From Nissolia schottii (taxonomy: Eukaryota > Streptophyta > Magnoliopsida > Fabales > Fabaceae): DNA of 64,000 nucleotides. The stretch spans positions 110,475 through 174,474 of the forward strand of contig QANU01034901.1 of NCBI GenBank assembly GCA_003254905.1, in the 5' to 3' direction. Shown here in pieces: positions 37,201 through 46,500 of the stretch. Under the pieces are notes generated by a model. The model worked only from the letters and a program-made list of their open reading frames with translations, was not told where the DNA came from and ran no database searches. How positions within the stretch are numbered: the stretch's first letter is position 1; every line of letters starts with the position of its first letter. The position numbers and the translations under genes are program-made.

Positions 37201-40200
37201 TGTTTTAAGCCTGATCAACTATAACATGTTTTAAGATTTGATTTTGTGCGCGACAGCGACATTATTGAGTTGGATCTAGATCAAACCATCTAATTTCCTA
37301 ATTGCTACACATAAAGTTAGGTTTATTAGTCGTTTTAACACCTGAAGCTATATCGGTTTGCTTTATTAATCATGCGAGACATCGACAATTAATAACGGGA
37401 ACCGAATGATCTTCTCATGCTTGAAAGAGATGAGTAAGATAAGAACTGGTGGCAAGGAATCAAAGGTTTGATAATTCATATGCATTGAGTAAATGGATAT
37501 ATGAAAACTGTAATATGATTCAATTCCCAGCAAGTTTCCTTATCTGCTTCTCATTCATTGTCATTTTATCTTGTGTTAATTTATTTGTTCTAAAATTAAA
37601 TTTACAAATCAACCACCATATTGTTTAATTAACGGAACTCAATAATGACTATTTATCATAACTCCTAGAGGACGACAACCTATCTGCTGTACTGCAATTA
37701 AATCCCTTGCGGGGATTTGAAAGCACAACAGTAAATAGGAAAAACAATAGAAAGAGTGTAAAAAGCTTTCAACACCCATACACAGTGAACAAACAAGTAT
37801 TCCTAGAGTGAACAAACCCGAATGCATAAATTGAACAAACATGTACAACTAAAATGACCATACCTTTATACACACAATGAACAAACCTATACAACTAAAA
37901 TGAATCACCCCAAGTCTAAACAGAACAATCCCTTTGTCTCGCGTGAGATGGATGATGACTTGCGCGAGACACCCTTACCGGGGGGCTTCAAACTTGCTCT
38001 CTTGAACCTTCATCTCACACGAGATATAGTCCCGGTTCCTATGTTTCACGCAAGATGTATCTCTAAAATATTAGTGTTTTTTCATGCATGGTATTACAGT
38101 TTGTTCATTGTTAGTATATTAGTTAGTTCAACATGAATGTATGAGTTTGTTCATGCCGAATATTAATGCAGTATATGAGTTTGTTCATATTGAATATGAG
38201 GGTTTGTTCATGCATTGTATTAGAGTTTGTTCATTGACAATAGCAGACAATTGACATTGCAACGTATAATCACTCAACCAACGGTGTTTTTTCCCACGAT
38301 GGACAGCTATGGCAAACGAGAAACGATGGCTGGCTGTGCGAGACGACAAACCTCACGTTGATGGTAGAGAAAAGAGAGATCGACAGAAAGAAATAGAAAA
38401 AATGCACGAATAGAGCGAACCGATCGAGAGAGATGAGGCTGTGGGATAGAGAGAAACGAGAGGGACCTGAGAGATAAAGGAGAGATAGATAGAGAGGATC
38501 GAAAACGAGAGACTGAGAGAGATGGAGGGGAACGTGAGAGAGTTGGATTGTGACAGAGAAAGGAGAGAAGGACCGTTGTGTGTGAGTTGAGAGAGTGAGT
38601 GGGAAAGAGAAATACAAATCTTTGTACGTATAAAACTTGGTTGAGGGGAATGCAAGTTAAGAGAGTAAGTGAAAGAGAGAAATATAAATTCTTATATGTA
38701 TACAACTTGGTTAGTTGTACGGTGACACCAATTTTAATGTACACCAAGACTTTTGATTCTTTATATTATAGTTATATAATTATATAATATATAGTTGAAG
38801 AAAAGCTTAAGAGATATGTGCAACTTTTAATCAACAAATTGTAATGGATCCTGGCATATTATTTTGTCACTTAACACTAGTATATTAATTTTTTTTTTAC
38901 CATCAATCTCTTAATTATTTATATCATGCATAAGTTTTATATTTTTAATTACTGATAAAAGATTAAACATGACTTTGTTATATAAAATATTCGTATAGCA
39001 TGAGAAATATTTTTTTTTAAATTAAAATACGTTGTGCAATACTCCAGCGGCGAGTTTTTTCTTGAAATATAGTGATTTGGAAAAGTGACTTTGGATGTAT
39101 GACAGATATATGTATTTTCATGTACGATGAAACTCTGCACTTGCATGTGTGCAAATTCTTACATATTCCTTGAGTAAAATCGAAGAAACACATACACTTT
39201 ATTAAATTATTGTATCTTTGTGTTTGACATATTGCAAATATTATCATATGAAAAAACTCATGTGATGCCCGTGTTCCACATGTATAAAAGTGTCTAAAAT
39301 TTTTTTTAATGATTAGTTGTGTCCGAACTATATTTATGAGTTTTTTGAGTTGTGTTTGTGTCATGTCCAAATAAAAATATTTTAAATATTAAATAATTTA
39401 TAATAATACAGATTCTTAAAAGATTAGTAATTATTAACATATGATATATTTAATATTTCATATTTGAAAGGGTTTAAAAAATATTAAAAATTAGTACTTT
39501 GATATTAATAAATAAAAATATTAGAAATTTATTATAAATATTTGTTGTTATACCTATATATTTTGTGCATATGTCTTATAAAATTTTAAAATTAATGTAT
39601 CATTATATTGTATATTGTGTCCATGTCAATGTTGGTGCTTCTTAGAATAAAATCCTCTTTTAAAAAAGTGGTTTTTGATTATGTGCCAAAAGTTATTTTC
39701 GTGACCGTTTACATTTGTATACATTTACTGATTACTTATAACTAGTAAATTACTCTTTCTAAGTTTTATTTATTTTTGTTGAATAAGTAGAAGTATAAGT
39801 CAATGTTGATAAGTTATATTTTGACTGAAAATATATTATTAGTTTGACATTAAATTACGAGTATTATTTTGTAATCAAAATTCAGTCAAAAATATTGATA
39901 AGATTTATCAATTTTAAGATAGTCAAATAAATCAAAGAAGTAAAGAATATCTATTTAATAGTAACAAATGATGTTATATATCATTTTGATAAACTTATTT
40001 TTATTAAAGTTCATATATAATGTTTAGGGTAATTTTTTTATATTATATATTGTTTAAGTACTTAGTGAGAACAAGATTTTGAAATAAAAATATATTTTAA
40101 ATTAATAGATTCTTAACTAAATGCTAGTTACTCATTTATAAAGAAGGTTGTACCTTTATAAATGAAAGGTAAAAGAAATCTCGAGTTCAACCATCTGTAA

Positions 40201-42824
40201 TGATGTAAGAGAAACTAAGAAGTATTTTTCTTAAATAATGAAGTAATTCTTCCTTTATATTTGTTTTCAACCGAGCTGCTGAAAAAAGTATTCAATAGCT
40301 CTCTTTCTGTCTCTCTTTCAACCAACAGAAATATTTATATGATCATGAATTATATTTAATGTATAATTTAAAAAATTACAAATTATTAATTTTATGTATA
40401 TTAGCAGACCTTTGTGTTCGACAAGTATTGAAAAATATAGGAACATAAAAGAAATAGGGTAAAGAAATAGAAATTTTTAGTGTTTTGATGAAATTTTTGA
40501 ATATGTGAGGAATAAACTGGTTTTGAAAGGAAGAGATGTAAAATGGTTTGAAATTTTTTTTTAAAAAAACTGTAATTATGTGAGAGAGTTAATAAAGAAA
40601 AAATGCTAAAAGTTGAAGATGCACACTTAAAACATAAGAAGAAAAAAAAATTGGACACCAAGCTGGGAATCCCTTTATTATTGTTATAGATATATACTTA
40701 GTAATTCATAATATTTTTACACAATGTAATATTTCTCCTCATTAGATATGCCCTTAAGCCATGTTTCGAAGTTTTATCAACAATAGGAGGATGTGACTAA
40801 TAATAAAAGGAAAATGAGAGGCAAAAAAAAGTGTATGGAAGACTTAACTCATGAGCTTAAATATAAATTTAGGCACTTTAATGAATAATATTTAATGAAT
40901 AATATTTAATATTTTATTTTATTTCTTAAAATATCAACTGTTATTTATTAAAATATATAAGTTAATATTTAGACTTATAAATTAGATCTCTCAAACATTA
41001 CTCATATAAAAATAAATGCAAAATTAAAAGATTACTATCATATTTAAATTTAAGGTGAAAATACTTAAATTCTATTATCTTAAAAGTGAAAAAAATTCAC
41101 TTATAATTAATTTGACGTATGTCTTATTAAAAAACAAACATGCATGAAAAAATGGATTTACTCAAAAAAAACAAAAATGAAAAAAAAAAAGAAGTTTTAG
41201 CCAAAGCGATTCGACTATTCGAGTGTACGCTGCTACGCGTCAGGCCTGAGAGCTGCAAATATCAAGTCAACAACACACTTCGCGGATACCAAGATGAACA
41301 TCCATTGGTGCAGTACACAAACACAACAAGACAACAGAACCGAGGCTTATCCATTAGCTAATTAACAAACCACAATATTTACGTTTTTTTTCTCGCAAAA
41401 TATGAGTTTCTTTGTAGAAAGAAAATACAAAAATAATGAGACTTATATTGTTAAGTAGGGTTGGGAAAATGAGCCCGGCTCGCGAGCTCAGTTAAATAGA
41501 AGCATTTTATATGCAAAAGAAATAGGCTCACAAAAATTATAAAAAAAAGAAAAAGTTTGACCCGTTTTAGCCTACTGGTTAAACTGGCCAGCCTGACGGG
41601 CTCGCAAGGCAGCTTGTGAATTTTTTTTTTAAATACTAAAATTTTAAAAGTTTCATTTTAGAATTTAAATTTTATTTTAGAGTTTAAGAGTTTAGAGTTT
41701 AATTATTTAGATTTATAATTAAGCATGTTTAACTATTTGTTATGCTTAACTACTTAATTATATTTATATTGTTATACAACTGAAGTGTTATGACATATAT
41801 ATTAATAAATTTTGCACTTCATTTCTTCAATGAGTGTTTACGCCCTATAAGTTGATATATAGTTTCAAACCTGATTTATTATTGATTAAACTACAAAAAA
41901 GAATTTCAATTGTCTTTTTGATCAAATAACATAACAGTACTTACATCAATGTTATATGCCGTCATTTAATTAATAAAAGTTGTCATAAATCGATTTCAAA
42001 TAGCATTTAATAGCTTTCAAGATAATTAAAAGAACAAAAAAGATAATATAATCTCGCAATTAACCGTTTATACTTTTTTTTCTGATTAATTAATAAATAA
42101 ACGATAAAAAATAGTTAAAAATGACCCAACATACTTATTCACAACTTTATATTTAAAATTATAAAAAATATATCAAAATTTTAAATTTATTTCTTTTAAA
42201 AAAAGTGACTGGTCAATTTAAGCTCACCGATTGATCATAAACAAATTGGACCCTAACATAATTTTGGTCCGTCTCATTTAAACCCACAGGAGCCAAGCCT
42301 AATCGGACCGGATGAGTTTGACACCCTATTGTTATGAGTTCTAAATATTATTGTAGGGGTAAAATAAATTCTCCCAATTAACAAAGGCCAAATGGAATTG
42401 GATTAGCATCCAAAATCAAAGAGCCAACAAGACCTCGACAAGTGGCACAAGTTAATCATTTTTGGCACTTTTTAGGAAAGCGGAGTCTTACTAAAACTAG
42501 GGTGATATGACCCGAATTCTCATGTGCGGAAAAAATAAAGCAAGCGAGCAAATCGAGATTCAAGCAAGCAAATCAGCAACCCCAAACAAGGCTACTACAC
42601 CATTACTCTCTACTACTGCGATTCGTTATGTATGTGTACCTGTCGCCGTTGCACATCTCGTAGAGCCTCCCGTTACCGGAGAAGATCACCACAGCCACCT
42701 TCGCGTCGCACAGCACCGAGAGCTCCCGTGCTTTCTTCATCAGTCCCTTCCGCCTCTTCGAGAACGTGACCTGGCGGCTGATCTTGTTCTCGATTCGCCT
42801 CAGCTCCAACTTCTTCTTCCCCAT
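19206..42824 (-). CDS. FLC: FLOWERING LOCUS C-clade MIKC MADS-box gene, seven exons, 19-kb first intron
   Basis: FLC-clade proteins are nuclear MADS-domain factors that bind CArG boxes; in Brassicaceae they repress flowering until vernalisation. Exons in phase with GT-AG borders: 42824-42640, 23684-23624, 23146-23082, 23017-22918, 21228-21187, 19963-19922 and 19313-19206 (603 bp, 200 residues; Arabidopsis FLC has 196). The MADS domain is residues 1-60 ([40 protein letters not shown]). The I region is 62-103 ([10 protein letters not shown]). The K box is about 104-165 ([45 protein letters not shown]), followed by an acidic C-terminus ending NLFPLDP. The 185, 100, 42 and 42 bp exon sizes are typical for MIKC genes. 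The clade call rests on RHFxDxxIExLxxTDLxxLE, which matches my memory of poplar and soybean FLC. Expression is not shown by sequence, and the huge intron is a caution. Confidence 0.87.
21848..22318 (+). mobile_element. Solo LTR, probably Ty3/gypsy, in FLC-like intron 4
   Basis: About 471 bp bounded by TGTTACG and CGTAACA, a 7-bp inverted end pair with TG...CA. It contains ACTATAAAAG (near 22,075) and a CTGACTTGGGCATCAGAGTAG-like block followed by GTAGGTACCACCCC, common in plant gypsy LTRs. Flanking 5-mers GACAG and GATAC agree at three of five bases. No internal region is present, so this is a recombination product; it looks old. Confidence 0.6.
23247..23325. mobile_element. 79-bp miniature inverted-repeat element in FLC-like intron 2
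   Basis: Ends AGGGTGTGTTTGGTA and, read inward from the right, AGGGCGAGTTTGGTA (13 of 15 match). This GTGTTTGGTA-type end is common in plant hAT-like miniature elements. No clear target duplication. Confidence 0.45.
23902..24258. mobile_element. 357-bp long-TIR miniature element in FLC-like intron 1
   Basis: The left half starts GGTTAAATATG and the right half ends CATATTTAAC. The two halves are imperfect inverted repeats over more than 100 bp (for example TTTGTTAAGAAATAGTC on the left, its complement on the right). GGTTAAATATG ends mark an abundant legume repeat type. Target duplication unclear. Confidence 0.55.
25774..25999 (-). mobile_element. MITE, copy 2 of the four-copy family, in FLC-like intron 1
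   Basis: 226 bp in reverse orientation to copy 1: starts CAAAAATGTTACATGTATAC and ends GTACGTGTAGCAGAACTC. Contains CACAAACTTT and GTGCACAAACATTAC words. No convincing 9-bp target duplication. It ends about 90 bp before the inverted exon-1 copy. Confidence 0.8.
26088..26273 (+). pseudogene. Inverted partial copy of FLC-like 5' leader and exon 1
   Basis: On the plus strand, opposite to the host gene. From about 26,088 (GATATTTGAAGAACGATAAG) it matches the FLC-like 5' leader, then ATG at 26160 opens [20 protein letters not shown] and [18 protein letters not shown]. Homology stops after 38 codons at 26273, where a TTC-rich run takes over and a stop follows a few codons later. Differences from the true exon include K/R10, Q/R24 and Q/R33; the R24Q change hits the basic DNA-contacting region. 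It cannot encode a full MADS domain. It reads as an inverted duplication rather than a retrocopy, because leader and exon keep their genomic order and intron-derived sequence recurs further along. A captured fragment inside a Mutator-like element is the alternative. Confidence 0.85.
26274..27539. other. Intronic sequence of unclear origin, with a GGTGGTC-rich patch
   Basis: Contains a GC-richer patch (about 26,400-26,590) with repeats of GTGGTCAGG-like words, a (TAAAGAG)n run near 27,290-27,312 and AT-rich DNA. I found no match to the sequence that follows the true exon 1, so the duplicated segment seems rearranged here. Confidence 0.4.
27540..28349 (+). repeat. Left arm of an inverted repeat inside FLC-like intron 1
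   Basis: Reverse-complement similarity to 39090-39970. Paired landmarks: TATTAAATAGATAGATATTT (27,546) with the region near 39,950; TTTTCAGTCAAAATATAACT (27,680) with 39,820; AATAATCAAAAATCACTTTT (27,810) with 39,670; AGAGTTTCATCGTTCATGGA (28,312) with 39,122. Many mismatches and indels, so it is old. It is cut at 28350 by a copia LTR. Confidence 0.75.
28350..28986 (-). mobile_element. Ty1/copia LTR fossil, inverted arm
   Basis: About 637 bp, read on the minus strand as an LTR opening TGTTGGTTGAT and closing at 28350. It is the reverse complement of the LTR at 29026-29692, with a spacer of about 40 bp between them. No internal region lies on its outer side; intron DNA of the inverted repeat follows directly. 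Confidence 0.75.
29026..29692 (+). mobile_element. Ty1/copia LTR fossil, forward arm
   Basis: About 667 bp ending CCCCAACA at 29692. It is followed at once by a primer-binding-like site TGGTATCAAAGC (complementary to the initiator methionine tRNA end, as in most plant copia elements) and then gag-like sequence. Together with 28350-28986 it forms a palindrome of roughly 1.34 kb. Confidence 0.8.
29693..30299 (+). mobile_element. Ty1/copia gag remnant downstream of the forward LTR
   Basis: Contains copia gag features: an [17 protein letters not shown] block near 29,760-29,810 and a later [17 protein letters not shown] block near 30,110-30,160. No protease, integrase or reverse transcriptase is recognisable and no second LTR in the same direction follows. 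This is a broken fossil with several breaks, lying in FLC-like intron 1. Confidence 0.75.
30899..32149 (+). repeat. 5' LTR of the gag-only element
   Basis: 1,251 bp, TG...CA. Contains CTCTATAAATAG (near 31,240) as the likely promoter and short CCGCTCAACG-type motifs (near 31,131 and 31,208). Confidence 0.85.
32310..32958 (+). mobile_element. gag-like region of the gag-only element
   Basis: A retrotransposon gag signature is visible ([52 protein letters not shown]), typical of plant Tat/Athila-type gypsy gag. It is a fossil, with breaks present. Confidence 0.8.
32959..36513 (+). other. Internal, apparently non-coding part of the gag-only element
   Basis: About 3.5 kb without recognisable pol domains. 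It carries GC-rich CGCTGAGCGG/CCGCTCAGCGG motifs near 33,831-33,915 and two extra copies of the polypurine word AAGTTAGGGGGAG at 35012-35024 and 35767-35779. Confidence 0.6.
36514..36526 (+). other. Polypurine tract of the gag-only element
   Basis: AAGTTAGGGGGAG one base before the 3' LTR start at 36528, in the expected place for plus-strand priming. Confidence 0.75.
36528..37774 (+). repeat. 3' LTR of the gag-only element
   Basis: 1,247 bp copy of 30899-32149, followed by the CCCAT target duplication and the resumed GAACAAAC array of the host transposon. Confidence 0.85.
39090..39970 (-). repeat. Right arm of the inverted repeat inside FLC-like intron 1
   Basis: Reverse-complement partner of 27540-28349 (landmarks listed there). 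It lies 2.7 kb downstream of the true exon 1 in the gene's direction, so exon 1 and this arm stand in the same order as the inverted exon-1 copy and the left arm. Confidence 0.75.
39971..42639. other. 5' part of FLC-like intron 1, AT-rich, with one GC-richer island
   Basis: Mostly AT-rich DNA without recognised elements. A segment of about 170 bp (41,190-41,360) is clearly GC-richer and not simple sequence. I could not identify it as an exon, SINE or known transposon end. Confidence 0.4.
42640..42824 (-). CDS. FLC: Exon 1 (MADS domain) of the FLC-like gene
   Basis: 185 bp, the standard MIKC exon 1 size, ending GACAG|GTACAC in the phase that exon 2 (23684-23624) continues with S-L-A-K. Listed separately because exon 2 is 18,955 bp away and the intervening transposons could make this exon look orphaned. 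Confidence 0.9.
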
Positions 42825-43006
42825 TCGAAACCCTAGAGCCCTCTCTCTTTCCGATTTCGTTCTCTTTCTTATCTTTCTCCAAATATCTCTTTTCTCTTTC
42901 TGTCGTTATTCTTCTTCGCAGCTAAAGAATAAAAAATATTAAAAAGAAAATCGGCGTGATATGTACCCCGAGAGCAACCATTCTTGTGCCGAAACGTGGC
43001 AATCTG

Positions 43007-43012
43007 CACGTG
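43007..43012. promoter_or_regulatory. G-box CACGTG, proximal FLC-like promoter
   Basis: Perfect palindromic CACGTG in GCACGTGCC, about 185 bp upstream of the FLC-like ATG. Such boxes are bound by bHLH (PIF/MYC-type) and bZIP factors in plants; use here is inferred only. Confidence 0.5.
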
Positions 43013-43058
43013 CCGCTCCAGTGGATAACTTCATCTCGCCGTTTTAACTTTTTCGTCG

Positions 43059-43064
43059 CACGTG
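43059..43064. promoter_or_regulatory. Second G-box CACGTG, proximal FLC-like promoter
   Basis: CACGTG in CGCACGTGACA, 52 bp from the first box (start to start), about five helical turns, so both could be occupied from the same DNA face. Confidence 0.5.
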
Positions 43065-43527
43065 ACAACGAGATTCAAAAAGTTGGCCCATTGAACATTG
43101 CTATTCATTATTCAAGGTTCATGCTAATAAGTAACGTTCATCCCCAAAATTTAACTTGTCATGCAATTAAGTAAATAAATAAATTACCAAAAAAAAAAAA
43201 GAAAGTAAATAGATAAGTGTGCAAATTGAGAATAGAATAAACAACACATAAGTGAAAAGGTAATATTGAATGAGTGCAGACAAATTAAGTACTAGTAGTA
43301 TTATTCTATTATTAAGGAGGACAAAAGAGTGAGAGCATAGGGAAATAAGTGCAGTTTTATGAAAACGTACACACACGACACTGCTTATATTGTTCCTACT
43401 ACGCAGTAGATACTTTTAAGTCCATTACATGCCAGATCAATTTTTTTTTTCTTCCTTTTTTGTTATCGCGTTGTCAAATTAAATTGAAGGGGCATAAATT
43501 TTGCTGATGGATCAGTGGGTCTTCCAA

Positions 43528-46500
43528 CTATGGTAACCATCCTGCCATGTAATTACTCATGCTTGGGCCTGCTGTCACCACTGATACTGGCTCAGGGTGA
43601 TATCTGCGCTTAAACAAATTTCATTACTCAGACCCAAAAATTTATACGAATTTCATAATTAAAAAAGTTTAAGTGATTTAACTCTAAAAGGATGATTCAG
43701 AGTTATTGTAGGTGAAATCGTGAACTATTGAATAGGACTCCACTTATATTTTTGTACAAATCATATTTAGACACAGCATATGCAGGTCCTATCATAATAA
43801 ATCCCAATAATGTGCACATATATGATGTGATGATGTGTAACATTATTGGTCCGCTTCTTATTTTGGGACAGCAGTAGCAATCATGTTTTCCCCAAACCAT
43901 TATAATATGAGAAAGTTTAATTACAATTATATATGATTATGAGTGGAAAGCACGAGTGCATACCCAATTTGCAACGTTGGCTCACATTCCATTGGCTGCA
44001 TTGGCTGAAAGAAGGCATCACCATGAGCCTGACCCGGATGCCGGACATATCCCATTTCATCAACACTGGGATTCAGTTGGAGTGGGATTTGGTACCCTTC
44101 CAACTGCTAATTAAACACCACCATACATTGTATATCAGTTTTCAACAGGACAATATCAGTTTGTGATCAATTTAAAGATGGGTAATATTATATTTTACTG
44201 CAATTTGTTTTAGTCATGCATGATTCTGGTCATTGATATGTTGATTTGAAAACAGGGTCCCAGAATTGTTTTAAACATACAAATAATGAATTACGTCTTA
44301 GGAATACTATACATGAAAAAATGTACTTATATGTTTCTATTCATAGGTTGGGGAGATGTTTCTTACCCTTTGTCTGAGAGACCTGTTGGCCTCACTAAGC
44401 AAGTGTTCCTACACAAGCAACACATATAAATAGGTATACTGGCAAAAGAAGATAATAGCTAAGGGTGGACAAAGAAAGCAAAATGGTTCACGTACCTTGC
44501 GTTGAAGATCAGAGAGCTGATCCAGCATGAATTGGGTCTGCGGAGGAAACACAGTTGCCAAATAAAAATACTTGTACAATAATATATGCAAAATGACTTA
44601 GTGCTAGTAACCATTTTTATTTCCATTGTCTTCTATTACTCAGTGCATATGACTTAAATAACGCTCTAAAATTGGGCCTAGCTGTGGCCTGCGATGTTGA
44701 TTCATGATTGGGAACGTAGGATTATATTTTTCCAGTATTATTTCAGGAAAAATGTTTGGGTATGATTATATTTTTCACATGACTCATAACAACACATGTC
44801 AAACCTATTATATAGCATGACTAAGGTAAGATCTTTGCACCCCCAAGACCATGTCTAATTTCAGATCGTAATAGGCAGATATAAACGTTGGATTTCAATA
44901 CCCTTGTTGATCTAATTTGCTTCAAGGACGAATCTAGCTGCCTTTCAAGTGACTCGAGTTCTTTGCTGCTTAGAGGGCCAAGATCTTCTCCCATAAGGTT
45001 CCTAACAGGGTAAGTAATAGTTAAATACACATCAAAAAATTAAAATTCTTAGTTGCCCAAGGAACAAAATATTCTTCTTGCTTTACATAGTTAGATTTCT
45101 AACACGTCACTGACCCACAACGTTGATATGTTAAAAATTTAACGGTATAGAACAAGAAGTAATTGCTCTCAGAGCATGTAAGTATATCTCATATGCATCA
45201 TGAAAATTGTTATCAGCCACATTTGAAGGATACCAAGTACCACAAAGCATCATTTATTCAATTACCTCTGGGACCTTTGGAGGGCTTCATAACGTGCCTT
45301 CAGCTTCAAGTATTCTTGTTGACTGCTTAGTTCCTACAGTCATGGCAGCAAAAATCAATGCACTGACATAAATTAAGGGAACATGTACATACCAAGCCAT
45401 GCATATACATAGCGATTCTGAAGTCTCCTCTTATCCTTGGGAATTGGCAGCTGCATTTCATACGCTGTTTGTATTCATGCTTAGTCATATACAAATTTCT
45501 CACAAATAATAGAATAACTTCTATAATTTCTTATCATACGTACGTACAAAAATAACTTCTGTGAGATGCTAGGAGCCTAGGACATATATATAATATTGCA
45601 AGATATATAAAAGGCAAAAGCATTCAATAAATTACCGAAAAAGATCATGTGAGGTGGTTCTAAATTTTAATTCATGCGTTAAAAATTCATCGACATGCAT
45701 TATTTTTATTAAAAAAAATAATAAATTAAAAAAACACTCTGTCACTTAAATTTGAGTAAAACTTTGACTGATTAAAATAACTTTGATGCACTTGAGTATA
45801 TTTATATTCTGATGCATTTACCCCTTTTTTCCTGTAGCTTAATGCATTTAACCGTTTTTTGTTGCGTTAGCTAATGCATTTACTTTTACAAAAACTAATT
45901 AACTTAGTTCCAAAAAATTTCATTGTCTAATTAATTGCCATTACTCTAACGCACTTTGTAACTCATGTTCTGATTTATTCATCTTGTTTAAAGGTTGAGA
46001 TATCTGATACATTTTGTTTAATTGTCATTAAAGCGGATTATTAAAATGGTATACCAAAAAGCTCTGTATATTAGTAATAGAAAAATAAAACAAAACAATT
46101 AAAGTAAGAATTTTGCTAATAAGTGTCTTTCAGATAAGTGCACTTATTAAGAAAGCAAAAAATAATAATTTTATATTAAAAAAAGTAATACTTATATGTT
46201 TTTAATGATATTAAATGTTTTATAATATTAAAATATTAGAACATTGGTTAGTAAAACCAATTAAATACAAATATTGTTAAAAGTTTTGGTGGATCTAAAA
46301 CATTTTGATTGGTCTATTTAAATTATCGCCATGGTAAATAATGATGGGTTTTACTAGGGTACTTGCTAAAGAATTAAGAAAGAAAAAATTTTCATTAGAA
46401 ACACAATAATTTTAGAGTTTAAATACAATGAACATATTAAAAACTAAGTACAAAAATTTATATTAATAAATTCTTAATAGTCACTAGCTTTTCCCAATAG

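Larger units (their letters stand above)
30899..37774 (+). mobile_element. Gag-only Ty3/gypsy-type LTR retroelement (TR-GAG-like), nested in the DNA transposon
   Basis: LTRs at 30899-32149 (1,251 bp) and 36528-37774 (1,247 bp), both TGATAAG...TTTCAACA, with a perfect 5-bp target duplication CCCAT at 30894-30898 and 37775-37779. A primer-binding-like site, CGTCGTTGCCGGGGAG, sits just after the 5' LTR (about 32,157), like the GCCGTTGCCGGGGA sites of plant Tat/Athila elements. A polypurine tract, AAGTTAGGGGGAG, lies just before the 3' LTR. Only a gag-like region is recognisable; no protease, reverse transcriptase or integrase. The termini look whole but it is non-autonomous. By eye the LTRs differ by several per cent plus short indels, suggesting an insertion perhaps a few million years old. 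Confidence 0.85.
30379..38756. mobile_element. DNA transposon (about 1.5 kb) split by a nested LTR retroelement
   Basis: The left end is GAATGGTGCTACATGTACAC; the right end, read inward, holds CTTGGTGTACATTAAAATT. The ends share TGTACA and TAAAATT blocks, and the left one matches the MITE family end. Flanks TTCTTTTTA (30370-30378) and TTCTTTATA (38757-38765) agree at eight of nine bases, a plausible target duplication. The left part (30,520-30,893 and 37,780-37,900) is packed with GAACAAAC words; the right part (38,090-38,240) carries the opposite GTTTGTTCAT. The interior also has a purine-rich tract (about 38,380-38,600) and GCGAGAC-type repeats near 37,935-38,060. No transposase seen. The right boundary is the weaker one. 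Confidence 0.6.
42825..43527 (-). promoter_or_regulatory. 703-bp gap holding the SEP3-like 3' UTR and the FLC-like promoter
   Basis: Everything between the SEP3-like stop (43528-43530) and the FLC-like ATG (42824). A pyrimidine-rich leader lies within about 90 bp of the ATG in the gene sense; two CACGTG boxes follow. So short a gap means the terminator of one gene and the promoter of the next are adjacent or overlapping. Confidence 0.6.

Noticed and set aside
38270-38747. Overlapping minus-strand open frames of 100-146 codons
   Set aside because: They arise from a purine-rich (GAGA) tract inside a DNA transposon, giving Ser/Leu/Pro-rich low-complexity translations in several frames at once.
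42640-42824. Orphan MADS exon, dead gene
   Set aside because: Exons 2-7 with matching phase and FLC-type residues were found on the same strand at 23.7-19.2 kb.
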